Shown here piece by piece: positions 36,075 through 44,546 of a stretch of DNA of 64,000 nt (its first letter is position 1; each line of letters opens with the position of its first letter). A program made the position numbers and the translations under genes. A model generated the notes under the pieces. That model saw only the letters and a program-made list of their open reading frames with translations. It ran no database searches and was not told the DNA's origin. The stretch spans positions 178,584 through 242,583 of the forward strand of contig NZ_SUNI01000005.1 in NCBI RefSeq assembly GCF_005048225.1, given 5' to 3'. The DNA comes from Paracoccus gahaiensis. GTDB lineage: Bacteria > Pseudomonadota > Alphaproteobacteria > Rhodobacterales > Rhodobacteraceae.

Positions 36075-36856
36075 AGGTCGAAGCTGGCCAGCACCGGCAC
36101 GTGGTCGCTGGGCTGGTCCCAGCCCCGGACCGGGCGCAGGATGCGGCTGGAATGGGCGGCGCCGGCGATGTCGGCGCTGGCCCAGATATGGTCCAGCCGG
36201 CGGCCCTTGTCGGCGGCGTCCCAGTCCTTGGCGCGATAGCTCCACCAGCTGTAGAGCAGCCCCGAAGGGATGTCCTGACGCGTCACGTCGACCCAGTTCC
36301 CGGCCTCCTGCGCGGCCAGAAGATGGTCGACCTCGATCGGTGTGTGGCTGATGATCTTCAGCAATTGCTTGTGCGACCAGACGTCATCCTCGCGCGGGGC
36401 GATGTTCAGATCGCCCACCAGGATCGACTTCTGCGGGCGGTCGGCGTGGAAGACGTCGCGCATCTCGGAGATGAAATCCAGCTTCTGCCCGAACTTCTCG
36501 TTGACGGTGCGGTCGGGAATGTCGCCGCCTGCGGGCACATACATGTTGTGGATGACCACGCCGTTCTCCAGCCGGGCCGAGACGTGGCGGGCATGGCCCA
36601 AGCGCGCATAGTCGCGGTCGCCGGCATCCTCCAGCGGCAGGCGGGACAGGATGGCGACGCCGTTATAGCCCTTCTGCCCACGCGCGACGATATGGGTATA
36701 GCCCAGCTCGGCGAAGCGGGTCAGGGGGATCTTGTCGACCGGCGCCTTGCATTCCTGCAGGCAGAGGATGTCGGGGGATTCGTCTTCCAGGAAGCGGGCG
36801 ACCAGCCCCTCGCGCAGGCGGACCGAGTTGATGTTCCAGGTGGCGATGGTGAACAT
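36071..36856 (-). CDS. xthA: Exodeoxyribonuclease III
   Basis: A 261-aa exonuclease III/AP endonuclease of base-excision repair. Active-site blocks are TWNINSVRLR, CLQECKAP (Mg2+ ligand Glu), NMYVPAGGD, GDLNIAP, RLDHIWAS and the catalytic SDHVPV near the C-terminus. ATG 36856 gives the canonical MFTIATWNINSVR start; the frame extends further upstream but that sequence is not homologous. Convergent with nhaC by 4 nt. Confidence 0.95.
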   Translation of the reverse strand: MFTIATWNINSVRLREGLVARFLEDESPDILCLQECKAPVDKIPLTRFAELGYTHIVARGQKGYNGVAILSRLPLEDAGDRDYARLGHARHVSARLENGVVIHNMYVPAGGDIPDRTVNEKFGQKLDFISEMRDVFHADRPQKSILVGDLNIAPREDDVWSHKQLLKIISHTPIEVDHLLAAQEAGNWVDVTRQDIPSGLLYSWWSYRAKDWDAADKGRRLDHIWASADIAGAAHSSRILRPVRGWDQPSDHVPVLASFDL

Positions 36857-37058
36857 GGGCGGGCTCCTTTTTGGGGCGGACCCTAGCGGCGCGTCCGGGG
36901 GCTGTCGAGCATCGGGGTGGGCGCACGGCCCGTGCACAGGGCGTGCACAGGGCGTGCACCGGCGGTGCCGCACCGGGCCGGGGGGCGCTGCAGGGTTGTT
37001 TTGCGTCACGATCGCGTTATTGCTTTGCGCAAGATCGATCCTGCAGGAGGGAAGACGC

Positions 37059-38375
37059 ATGAAACTGACCATCGACGAGGCGCTGACGCGCGGCGGCACG
37101 GGCACCTTCCAGTGGCGGCTTCTGGGCATCTTCGGCCTCGTCTGGGCGGCGGATGCGATGCAGGTGATCGCGGTGGGCTTTGCCGCGCCCTCGGTCGCCG
37201 TCACCTTCGGGGTGGAACGCGTGACCGCGCTGCAGATCGGCACGGTGTTCTTTCTGGGCATGTTCCTGGGCGCCTTCGTCTTCGGCCGGGTGGCCGACCG
37301 GATCGGGCGCAAATGGGTGCTCGTGGGCACGGTCGCCATGGACGCGATCTTCGGCCTGGCCTCGGTCATGGCGGGGGATTTCACCTGGCTGTTGATCCTG
37401 CGCTTCCTGACCGGGGTCGCGGTGGGCGGCACGCTGCCCGTCGACTATGCGATGATGGCCGAGTTCCTGCCGCCGAAGAATCGCGGCCGCTGGCTGGTCT
37501 GGCTGGAGGGGTTCTGGGCGGTGGGCACCATCGTCGTAGCGCTGACGGCCTGGGCCGCCGCCAGCTTCGGCGCCGCGGCACCGTGGCGCTGGATCTTCCT
37601 GGTCGCGGCCCTGCCGGCGCTGATCGGTTTCGGCTTGCGGTTCTGGATCCCGGAATCGCCGATGTATCTGGTCCGCAAGGGCCGCCAGATCGAGGCGCGG
37701 ACGGTGATCGACCGGGTGCTGCGGACCAACGGCGCCGCCCCCCTGCCGGCGGACGCGCATCTGATCTCGACCCCCGTGCCCGAGGGCGCGGCGCGGTCGA
37801 TCCTGGACGCGCCCCTGCGCCGCACCACGATCGGCGTGCTGGCGGTGTGGTTCCTGGTGTCGCTGTCCTATTACGGCGTCTTCGTCTGGGTGCCGGGGCA
37901 GCTGGCGACCGAGGGATTCGGCTTCGTGCGCGGCTATGGGTTCCTGGTGATCCTGGCTTTGGCGCAGATCCCCGGCTATGCGCTGGCGGCCTGGGGGGTC
38001 GAGGCCCTGGGGCGCAAGCCCACGCTGACCGGGTTCCTGATCCTCAGCGCGGCGGGCTGCGGGCTGTTCGCCGTGGCCACCGGCCCGGTGCTGGTCGCGA
38101 CCGCGCTGATCGTGATGAGCTTTGCGCTGCTGGGCACCTGGGGCGCGCTCTATGCGCTGACGCCGGAACTGTATCCCACGCATCTGCGCGGCACCGGCAT
38201 GGGCACGGCGGGCGCGATGGCGCGGTTGGGCGGCATCCTGGCGCCCAGCCTGCTGGCGGTGGTCTTTGCGCGCGGCTTTGGGCTGGCCATCGGCAGCTTT
38301 GCCGTCCTGCTGCTGCTGGCCGCCCTGGCGCTGCTGCTGGTCCGGGTCGAGACGCGCGACCGTGCCATCGGCTGA
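37059..38375 (+). CDS. MFS transporter (sugar/aromatic-acid porter type)
   Basis: A 438-aa major facilitator with 12 predicted helices. The first-half motif A is GRVADRIGRKWVLVG, followed by RFLTGVAVGGTLPVDYAMMAEFLPPKNRGRW, the pattern of the SP/AAHS/MhpT-like families; the second half contains GVEALGRKPTLTG and ALTPELYPTHLRGTGMG. An organic acid or nicotinate-type substrate is possible, not proven. A good ribosome site (GGAGG, 9 bp before ATG 37059) supports the start. Upstream GTGCACAGGGC repeats are GC noise. Confidence 0.9.
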   Translation: MKLTIDEALTRGGTGTFQWRLLGIFGLVWAADAMQVIAVGFAAPSVAVTFGVERVTALQIGTVFFLGMFLGAFVFGRVADRIGRKWVLVGTVAMDAIFGLASVMAGDFTWLLILRFLTGVAVGGTLPVDYAMMAEFLPPKNRGRWLVWLEGFWAVGTIVVALTAWAAASFGAAAPWRWIFLVAALPALIGFGLRFWIPESPMYLVRKGRQIEARTVIDRVLRTNGAAPLPADAHLISTPVPEGAARSILDAPLRRTTIGVLAVWFLVSLSYYGVFVWVPGQLATEGFGFVRGYGFLVILALAQIPGYALAAWGVEALGRKPTLTGFLILSAAGCGLFAVATGPVLVATALIVMSFALLGTWGALYALTPELYPTHLRGTGMGTAGAMARLGGILAPSLLAVVFARGFGLAIGSFAVLLLLAALALLLVRVETRDRAIG

Positions 38376-38387
38376 GGGGGGGAAGAC

Positions 38388-38400
38388 GGGGGGGGGGGGG
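38388..38400. repeat. Homopolymer G13 between MFS and GST genes
   Basis: Thirteen uninterrupted G lie 13 bp after the MFS stop and 53 bp before the GST start. Unusual length even for a GC-rich genome. Confidence 0.9.
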
Positions 38401-38452
38401 AACAAGGGGCGGCGGCTGTCCGTTTCCCCCCATATCACCGAAAGGAATTCCC

Positions 38453-39427
38453 ATGGGCCAACTGGTCGACGGCGTCTGGAAGGACGAATGGTACGACACC
38501 GACAGCACCGGAGGCGAGTTCAAGCGCAGCACCTCCAAGTTCCGCAACTGGGTGACCGCAGATGGCAGCCCCGGCCCCACGGGCGAGGGCGGCTTTGCGG
38601 CAGAGAGCGGGCGCTATCATCTCTATGTCAGCCATGCCTGCCCCTGGGCGCATCGCACGATGATCTTCCGCGCCCTGAAGGGGCTGGAGGAGCATATCGA
38701 GGTCTCGGTCGTGCATCCCGAGATGCTGAAGGAGGGGTGGGAGTTCCGCACCGATTTCGACGGCGCCACCGGCGACCGGCAGTTCGGTCTGGACTATCTG
38801 CGGCAGGTCTATCTGAAGACCGATCCGAAGATGTCGGGCCGGGTGACGGTGCCGGTTCTCTGGGACAGCCGGACGGGTCGAATCGTGTCCAACGAAAGCG
38901 CCGACATCATCCGCATGTTCAACTCTGCCTTCGACGAGGTCACCGGCAATCGCGACGATTACTGGCCCGAGGCCCTGCGCGACCGCATCGACGAGGTCAA
39001 CGACCGGGTCTATGGCACGGTGAACAACGGCGTCTACAAGGCGGGCTTCGCCACCAGCCAGGAGGCCTATGACAAGGCCGTCCATCCGCTGTTCGACAGC
39101 CTGGACTGGATCGAGGGACTTCTGGCCGATCACCGCTACCTGACCGGCGACCGGATCACCGAGGCCGACTGGCGGCTGTTCACCACCATCCTGCGCTTCG
39201 ATGCCGTCTATCACACGCATTTCAAGTGCAACCGGCACCGGGTGATCGACTATCCGAACCTGTGGGGCTGGGCGCGCGAGTTGTATCAATGGCCGGGCGT
39301 GGCGGGCACCGTGCATGCCGACCATTTCACGCGGCATTATTACTTCAGCCACGACATGATCAATCCGAACCGGATCATCCCGATCGGCCCCCAGATCGAC
39401 TGGTCTGAACCGCACAACCGGGGCTGA
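38453..39427 (+). CDS. Glutathionyl-hydroquinone reductase (YqjG/ECM4-type GST)
   Basis: A 324-aa Xi-class glutathione transferase. The active-site motif CPWAHR (Cys63) and the C-terminal helical part (DLRLFTT-like LTEADWRLFTTILRFDAVY with HFKCN) match YqjG/ECM4, which reduces glutathionyl-hydroquinones in the cytoplasm. ATG 38453 follows GAAAGGAATTCCC; an open frame continues upstream through the MFS gene but is a shadow of it. The gene starts 78 bp after the MFS stop, with the G13 tract between. Confidence 0.93.
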   Translation: MGQLVDGVWKDEWYDTDSTGGEFKRSTSKFRNWVTADGSPGPTGEGGFAAESGRYHLYVSHACPWAHRTMIFRALKGLEEHIEVSVVHPEMLKEGWEFRTDFDGATGDRQFGLDYLRQVYLKTDPKMSGRVTVPVLWDSRTGRIVSNESADIIRMFNSAFDEVTGNRDDYWPEALRDRIDEVNDRVYGTVNNGVYKAGFATSQEAYDKAVHPLFDSLDWIEGLLADHRYLTGDRITEADWRLFTTILRFDAVYHTHFKCNRHRVIDYPNLWGWARELYQWPGVAGTVHADHFTRHYYFSHDMINPNRIIPIGPQIDWSEPHNRG

Positions 39428-39430
39428 GAT

Positions 39431-39466
39431 GAAAAAACCCCCGGCGCGGAGGGGCGCGCCGGGGGG
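39431..39466 (-). terminator. Bidirectional-looking intrinsic terminator
   Basis: A perfect 11-bp stem (CCCCCGGCGCG at 39438-39448, CGCGCCGGGGG at 39455-39465) with a 6-nt loop, preceded on the plus strand by AAAAAA. On the minus strand this is a stem followed by TTTTTT, an ideal terminator for the response regulator gene; on the plus strand it would stop GST transcripts without a U tract. Confidence 0.85.
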
Positions 39467-39587
39467 CATCAGAGAGGGGAGAAGAATGTGGCCGCATCCT
39501 CCGACCACTGGGCTTCGGGGATAAAACGCCGCATCCCCCTTGCGGTTCCCGCGCAAAAACGATGCGCAGGAATTTGCCGAAGGGACC

Positions 39588-40274
39588 TCAGGCGACCAGG
39601 CGATAGCCGCCCGATTCCGTCACCAGAAGCCGCGCATTCGAGGGGTCGGGCTCGATCTTCTGGCGCAGGCGGTAGATGTGGGTCTCCAGCGTGTGCGTCG
39701 TGACGCCGGCATTGTAGCCCCAGACCTCGTGCAGCAGCACGTCGCGGGCCACCACCCCGTCCTGCGCGCGGTACAGGAACTTGAGGATGTTCGTCTCTTT
39801 CTCGGTCAGGCGGATCTTGCGGTCCTTGGTGTCGATCAGCATCTTCATCGAGGGCTTGAACGTGTACGGCCCCAACTGAAAGATCGCGTCCTCGGACTGC
39901 TCATGCGTGCGCAGCTGCGCGCGCAACCGGGCCAGCAGGACCGGGAACTTGAAGGGCTTGGTCACATAGTCGTTCGCGCCCGCATCCAGACCCAGGATGG
40001 TGTCAGCATCGGTGTCATGCCCGGTCAGCATCACGATGGGGCACTTGACGTTCAGCTTGCGCAGCTTCTTGCACAGCTCGCGCCCGTCGGTGTCGGGCAG
40101 GCCGACATCCAGCACGACCAGATCGAAGAGGGCGTTCTTGGTGGCCTCGACGGCCTCGGCGCCGCTGCCGGCCTCGGTCACGTCGAAATCGTCGGTCGCG
40201 GTCAACTGCTCGGCCAGCGCCTCGCGCAGGTCTTCCTCGTCATCGACCAGCAGGATCTTCTTCAGTCCGGCCAT
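39588..40274 (-). CDS. OmpR/PhoB-family response regulator
   Basis: A 228-aa regulator. The receiver domain has acidic residues DDEE (11-14), phospho-acceptor Asp56 in DLVVLDVGLP and conserved Lys in YVTKPFKF; a PhoB-type winged helix follows (LTEKETNILKFLYRAQ...THTLETHIYRLRQKIE). No histidine kinase is adjacent, so it is an orphan here. Strong ribosome site AAAGGAGG before ATG 40274, a small 7-bp hairpin (40313-40330) in the upstream region, and a strong terminator downstream. Divergent from ribA. Confidence 0.92.
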   Translation of the reverse strand: MAGLKKILLVDDEEDLREALAEQLTATDDFDVTEAGSGAEAVEATKNALFDLVVLDVGLPDTDGRELCKKLRKLNVKCPIVMLTGHDTDADTILGLDAGANDYVTKPFKFPVLLARLRAQLRTHEQSEDAIFQLGPYTFKPSMKMLIDTKDRKIRLTEKETNILKFLYRAQDGVVARDVLLHEVWGYNAGVTTHTLETHIYRLRQKIEPDPSNARLLVTESGGYRLVA

Positions 40275-40408
40275 GGTTGCCTCCTTTGGTTACTTGGGTA
40301 ATGAGTTGGAGGGGACGCGGCCTCGCGTCCAGCGCGATCTCGGAAACCTCACATGGAGTTGTCGGATCGACGCGTTATGTTTCAGACTGTTACAAAGACC
40401 TAACCCCG

Positions 40409-41467
40409 ATGAGCCTGATCCCGACCCTTGCCGAGACAATTTCCCGTGCCCGCGCCGACCTGCGCATGGGGCTGCCCGTGGCTCTGGGCGATCAGCTGGC
40501 CGCCGCGGTGGAAACACTGACGCCGGCCCGGCTGGCCGACCTGCGCGCCCTGGGCCGCCCGGTGCTGGCGCTGACCGGCCGGCGGGCCGAGACGCTGAAG
40601 GCCCGCGCCTATGACGGAACCTTGGCCAGGGTGATCCTGCGACCCGAGGCCGATCTGGCCTGGCTGCGGGCGCTGGCCGATCCGGCCGGCGATCTGAGGA
40701 CGCCGATGAAGGGCCCGCTGGCGACCGAGCGCGGCGGCGACGTCACCGCCCATCGTGCCGCGCTGGCGCTGGCCAAGTCGGCGCAGCTGCTGCCCGCGAT
40801 GCTGGTCGTCGCCGCGCCCGCGCCCGAAGGCCTGACCCGGCTGGCCCCCGGCCCGGCGCTGGCGCAGCTGGCGACCGAGGCCGCGATGCACCCCGTGGCC
40901 GCCGCCCGCCTGCCGCTGATGTCCGCCGAGCGGTCGCGCCTACATGTCTTCCGTCCCGATGACGGCGGCGAGGAGCATTACGCCATCGAGATCGGCGATC
41001 CGCCCCGCGACGCCCCGGTCCTGGCGCGGCTGCATTCGGCCTGCTTCACCGGCGACGTGCTCGGCAGCCTGAAATGCGATTGCGGCCCGCAATTGCAGGC
41101 GGCGCTGGCGGCGATGGGGCAGGCGGGGGCGGGGGTGCTGCTCTACCTGAACCAGGAGGGGCGGGGCATCGGGCTGGCCAACAAGATGCGCGCCTATGAT
41201 CTGCAGAATCAGGGCTTCGACACGGTCGAGGCGAACCACCGCCTGGGTTTCGAGGATGACGAGCGCGATTTCCGCATCGGCGCAGCCCTGCTCAGGCGCC
41301 TGGGATTCGGCGCGGTGCGGCTGATGACCAACAACCCGCGCAAGGTGGCGATGATGCAGGCCCATGGCATCGCGGTCCCGGACCGGGTGCCGCTGATCGT
41401 GCCGCGCAACCCCCACAATGCGGGCTATTTGGACACCAAGGCCGGCAAGTCGGGGCATCTTTTGTGA
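40409..41467 (+). CDS. ribA: GTP cyclohydrolase II
   Basis: A 352-aa enzyme for the first step of riboflavin synthesis. The C-terminal GTP cyclohydrolase II domain (about 150-352) has all three zinc cysteines (Cys212, Cys223, Cys225 in ACFTGDVLGSLKCDCG), the active-site NQEGRGIGLANK and the base-recognition MTNNPRK. The N-terminal 150 residues do not look like an intact DHBP synthase: the usual catalytic acidic residues are not seen, as in other alphaproteobacterial RibA with an extended N-terminus. No FMN riboswitch is apparent upstream. Confidence 0.92.
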   Translation: MSLIPTLAETISRARADLRMGLPVALGDQLAAAVETLTPARLADLRALGRPVLALTGRRAETLKARAYDGTLARVILRPEADLAWLRALADPAGDLRTPMKGPLATERGGDVTAHRAALALAKSAQLLPAMLVVAAPAPEGLTRLAPGPALAQLATEAAMHPVAAARLPLMSAERSRLHVFRPDDGGEEHYAIEIGDPPRDAPVLARLHSACFTGDVLGSLKCDCGPQLQAALAAMGQAGAGVLLYLNQEGRGIGLANKMRAYDLQNQGFDTVEANHRLGFEDDERDFRIGAALLRRLGFGAVRLMTNNPRKVAMMQAHGIAVPDRVPLIVPRNPHNAGYLDTKAGKSGHLL

Positions 41468-41988
41468 CCGCGATGGTCCTGACCCCGCAGGGCCTGCGCG
41501 TCGGGAGCCGCGTGCTGCCCTGCAGCATCGGCCGCGCCGGGATCACCCAGGCCAAGCGCGAAGGCGACCACGCCACGCCCGCGGGCCTGCACCGCATCAC
41601 CGGCCTCTGGTATCGCCCCGACCGGCTGGCCCAGCCCGCCCCCTGGGCGCGACCCATCGGTCCGGGCGATCTGTGGTGCGACGATCCCGCCCATCCGCTC
41701 TACAACCACCCCGCCCGTGTGCCGCTGTCCGCCAGCCACGAGCGCCTGCGCCGCGCCGACCCGCTCTACGACCTGATCCTGACGACCGACTGGAACTGGC
41801 CCCGGGCCATCCCGGGTTACGGCTCGGCCATCTTCCTGCACCAATGGCGCCGCCCCGGCTATGGGACCGAGGGCTGCATCGCCGTCGCCCGCCCCCACCT
41901 GATCTGGCTGGCCCGCCACGCGCGGCCCGGCACGCCCCTGCGCGTCCCGGCTTCTTCTTTGCCCAAATACCCGAAAATCCAAACCTAG
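41464..41988 (+). CDS. L,D-transpeptidase (YkuD) family protein
   Basis: A 174-aa cysteine L,D-transpeptidase-like protein. The catalytic region has His126 (SAIFLHQWRR) and Cys138 in TEGCIAV. No signal peptide is evident, so its cellular site is uncertain; it may be a truncated or unusual family member. The start is GTG 41464, overlapping the ribA stop, with ATG 41473 as alternative. The last ten or so residues (SSLPKYPKIQ) come from a copy of the dispersed repeat in reverse orientation. The stop overlaps the yggS stop by 4 nt. Confidence 0.85.
   Translation: MTAMVLTPQGLRVGSRVLPCSIGRAGITQAKREGDHATPAGLHRITGLWYRPDRLAQPAPWARPIGPGDLWCDDPAHPLYNHPARVPLSASHERLRRADPLYDLILTTDWNWPRAIPGYGSAIFLHQWRRPGYGTEGCIAVARPHLIWLARHARPGTPLRVPASSLPKYPKIQT
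41951..41984 (-). repeat. Dispersed repeat, copy 5 (L,D-transpeptidase tail)
   Basis: Read on the minus strand, the sequence GGATTTTCGGGTATTTGGGC followed by AAAGAAGAAG is the short-core form of the repeat, without the GC dyad. It encodes the C-terminal residues of the L,D-transpeptidase gene. Confidence 0.5.
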
Positions 41989-42638
41989 CCGACAGCCCGC
42001 GCCCCGAAGATCGCCGAGCCGATCCGCACATGCGTGGCCCCTTCGGCGATGGCCGCCTCGAAATCCGCGCTCATGCCCATCGACAGCCCCGGCAGCCCGT
42101 GTGCCTCGGCCAACCCGCGCAGCAGGCGGAAATGCGGCACCGGATCGCGGCCCTCGGGCGGGATGCACATCAGCCCCGAAGGCGCCAGCTCCAGCTCGGC
42201 GCAGAGCGTCAGGAAGCCCGGCAGCTCATCGGCCAGGATGCCGGCCTTCTGCGGCTCGTCGCCGGTATTGACCTGCACGAAGACCTGCGGGCGGCGGCCC
42301 TGCTCGGCCATCTGCGCCGCCAGCTTGCGCGCCAGCGTCACGCGGTCCAGCGTGTGGATCGCGTCGAACAGCGCCACGGCGGCGCGGGCCTTGTTCGACT
42401 GCAGCGGCCCGATCATGTGGACCGAGACGCCCGGATGGGCGGCATGCCAGGCGGGCCATTTGGCCTGCGCCTCCTGCACGTAATTCTCGCCATAGACGGC
42501 ATGGCCCTGGGCCAGCACGGCCTCGACGCGCTCGGGCGGCTGCAGCTTGCTGACCGCGATCAGGGTCACGCTGCCCGGCGCGCGCCCGGCGGCAATTTCG
42601 GCCGCGCTCACGCGGCGGGTGATGTCATCCAGTCCCAT
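41985..42638 (-). CDS. YggS-family PLP homeostasis protein
   Basis: A 217-aa YggS/PROSC protein, a single-domain PLP-binding TIM-barrel that keeps pyridoxal phosphate in balance. PLP Lys31 is in LIAVSKLQP, and the phosphate-binding C-terminal region SMGMSADFEAAI and GATHVRIGSAIFGAR is intact. ATG 42638 with AGGTGG ahead is preferred over an in-frame TTG five codons upstream. It is preceded on the same strand by the porin and its terminator, so it has its own promoter or depends on readthrough. Confidence 0.93.
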   Translation of the reverse strand: MGLDDITRRVSAAEIAAGRAPGSVTLIAVSKLQPPERVEAVLAQGHAVYGENYVQEAQAKWPAWHAAHPGVSVHMIGPLQSNKARAAVALFDAIHTLDRVTLARKLAAQMAEQGRRPQVFVQVNTGDEPQKAGILADELPGFLTLCAELELAPSGLMCIPPEGRDPVPHFRLLRGLAEAHGLPGLSMGMSADFEAAIAEGATHVRIGSAIFGARAVG

Positions 42639-42658
42639 GCGCCCACCTGACAAAAAGA

Positions 42659-42685
42659 AAAGAGCGGGCGCAAGGCCCGCTCTTT
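42659..42685 (-). terminator. Intrinsic terminator of the porin gene
   Basis: A perfect 11-bp stem (AAAGAGCGGGC / GCCCGCTCTTT) with a 5-nt loop, followed on the minus strand by TTTTCTTTTTG. It lies 28 bp after the porin stop codon. Confidence 0.9.
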
Positions 42686-42713
42686 CCGGAAAGTGACGAT
42701 TGATCGCGAAGGA

Positions 42714-43715
42714 TCAGAAGTCGAAGCGGACGCCGAAGTCGCCGCGCACGTCCTCGTCGTAGCCACGCTCCAGCGAGCCGGCCAGGTAGGCGCCGCCCAG
42801 GTCGTAGCGGGCGCCGATGCCGAACGCGTTGTCGCTTTCGTTGCCGTCCGCATCGTTGTTGGCGATATAGGCCGACAGCGTGGTCAGCGGAGCGACGACA
42901 TAGTCGCCGTACAGGACCAGGGTCTTGCCGTTGTCGACGAAGTCGTCGCCATCGGTGTAGGAGCCGTTGTCGCTGTAGTTCAGGCCGACGCCGTTGTCGG
43001 TCCCGGCCAGGGTGTAATAGGCACCCACGAAGAACAGGTCGTTGCCGTCCAGACCGGCACCGTCCTTGACGGCGGCTGCCGACAGGGCGAACTGGTTCCA
43101 GTCGTAATCGACCGAAACGCTCAGCTCTTCACTGCCAGTGCCCGTGGTCTGGTCGGGATCGACATAGGAGAAGCGCGCGGTCAGCGCGTCGACGGCATAC
43201 TCGACCGAAGCGCCAAGACGGTTGCGCGTCTGGTTTTCGGCAATGATGCCGCAATCGACTTCCGGCTCTTCGACATCGCAGGTGTCGACGAAGGCGGCCG
43301 AGCCGTAGGCTTTCGACGAATAGGCATAGAATTCGCCGGTGTTGGCGAACGAACGGCTGATCAGACCGACTTCCGATTCATAAAGCAGGCCGGCATTGTC
43401 ATAGGCGGTGCCGACGTTGCCGACGGCGACGGTGAAGCCGCTTGCGGTAACGTAGATCTGGCCCGGCGCGATCGAATCGATGCCCGCATCGCCCTGGTCC
43501 CACTGCAGACGCAGACGGGCACCGAAGTCGACGCCCTGGTCGGTCGAGGTCGTGGCATGCACGTTCATGCGGACGCGGGCCGACATCTGGGCCTCGGTGT
43601 CACGACCTTCCTGATAGTCGACCGCGGTCCGGCCATAGCCCGAGATGGTCACGTCGGCGGCGGCGATGCCGGCGGACAGGACCAGCGCGGTGGAGGCGAA
43701 AAGTGCCTTTTTCAT
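42714..43715 (-). CDS. Outer-membrane porin (Rhodobacter type)
   Basis: A 333-aa outer-membrane porin. A 20-residue signal peptide (MKKALFASTALVLSAGIAAA) is followed by a beta-barrel beginning DVTISGYGRTAVDYQ and ending with the classical terminal Phe (DFGVRFDF). Alternating beta strands, Asp/Asn/Gly-rich loops and a Cys pair (DTCDVEEPEVDCG, possibly a disulfide) are seen. It resembles the general porins of Rhodobacter and Paracoccus. Codon use is notably less GC-biased toward G/C runs, as expected for a highly expressed gene. Ribosome site AGAGGGAACAC precedes ATG 43715. Confidence 0.93.
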   Translation of the reverse strand: MKKALFASTALVLSAGIAAADVTISGYGRTAVDYQEGRDTEAQMSARVRMNVHATTSTDQGVDFGARLRLQWDQGDAGIDSIAPGQIYVTASGFTVAVGNVGTAYDNAGLLYESEVGLISRSFANTGEFYAYSSKAYGSAAFVDTCDVEEPEVDCGIIAENQTRNRLGASVEYAVDALTARFSYVDPDQTTGTGSEELSVSVDYDWNQFALSAAAVKDGAGLDGNDLFFVGAYYTLAGTDNGVGLNYSDNGSYTDGDDFVDNGKTLVLYGDYVVAPLTTLSAYIANNDADGNESDNAFGIGARYDLGGAYLAGSLERGYDEDVRGDFGVRFDF

Positions 43716-43985
43716 GGTGTGTTCCCTCTTGATCTCTCTGATGCCCAGGTCGGCTGTCCCGCACTGGGTATGCAATTTGTTTCACCTTTCCGCGATTGCG
43801 ATGCAACAAAATCAGGTGCGGCCTGTTTTCTTTGCCCATTTCCATGATGCACTTGGGCCACACCTGAGCCGGGCGAGGCTGCAGGTCTTGGGCGGACGGG
43901 CGTTAGGCATGGTCCAAGGCGCTTGTTTCGGGGGCGCGATCCGGGCTAATGCTGCCCCGGACACCGACACGACCCGGGGGATGGA

Positions 43986-44474
43986 ATGACCTATGCACGC
44001 GCCGCGCGCCTGATGATCGCCACGACGCTGTGCGCGGGGCTTGCGGCCTGCGGCGGCGGCTCGGGCAATTCGCAGCCGGCCGGCGGGACGATGTTCGACG
44101 GTCCCGACATGGCGCCCGCCAATCGCGGCACCCGGATCCAGGACGTGTTCCGCCGGTCCGAGGATCCCAACCGCGCGGTGGGCGTGAACAAGTATCTGTG
44201 GAATGCCAGCCTCGAGGTGCTGGACTTTCTGCCGGTGCAGACGATCGATCCCTTCACCGGGGTGATCCAGACCGGCTACGGCACGCCTCCGGGCGGCGGT
44301 CGGTCCTATCGCGCCACCATTCAGGTCAGCGACCCGGCGCTGGACGCGCGCAGCCTGCGCCTGTCGCTGCAGGGCCCCGGCGGGGCTGCGGTCGAACCCG
44401 GCACCGCGCGGGCGGTCGAGGATGCGATCCTGACCCGCGCCCGCCAGTTGCGGATCCGCGACGGGCGCCTGTAA
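43986..44474 (+). CDS. DUF3576 lipoprotein
   Basis: A 162-aa lipoprotein of the DUF3576 family, conserved upstream of leuS in alphaproteobacteria. The lipobox is LAACG (Cys at 22), followed by a Gly/Ser/Asn linker and the conserved core NKYLWNASLEVLDFLPVQTIDPFTGVIQTGYG. Function unknown. It is divergent from the porin over 270 bp, in which promoters for both genes must lie, but no confident -10/-35 pair could be assigned. Confidence 0.88.
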   Translation: MTYARAARLMIATTLCAGLAACGGGSGNSQPAGGTMFDGPDMAPANRGTRIQDVFRRSEDPNRAVGVNKYLWNASLEVLDFLPVQTIDPFTGVIQTGYGTPPGGGRSYRATIQVSDPALDARSLRLSLQGPGGAAVEPGTARAVEDAILTRARQLRIRDGRL

Positions 44475-44546
44475 GGGGGCGGCTCTGGACCCGCGCGGGC
44501 GGGGCGTATAGACCCTGCGGGCAACGCATCAGGCCCGAGGTTTCCC

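Noticed and set aside
36905..36960. GTGCACAGGGC tandem repeats upstream of the MFS gene
   Set aside because: Two to three imperfect short copies only, without evidence of function or wider occurrence.
36917..39427. An 836-codon frame that would fuse an MFS-overlapping sequence to the GST
   Set aside because: The upstream part is the MFS gene read in another frame; only the part from 38453 matches the GST family and has a ribosome site.
40275..40408. An FMN riboswitch or CtrA-type site upstream of ribA and the OmpR regulator
   Set aside because: The region is too short for an FMN riboswitch and no TTAA-N7-TTAA element was found; only a 7-bp hairpin (40313-40330) is seen.
42693..43847. Long plus-strand frame opposite the porin
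   Set aside because: Val/Gly/Asp-rich shadow; the minus strand has a clear signal peptide and C-terminal Phe of a porin.
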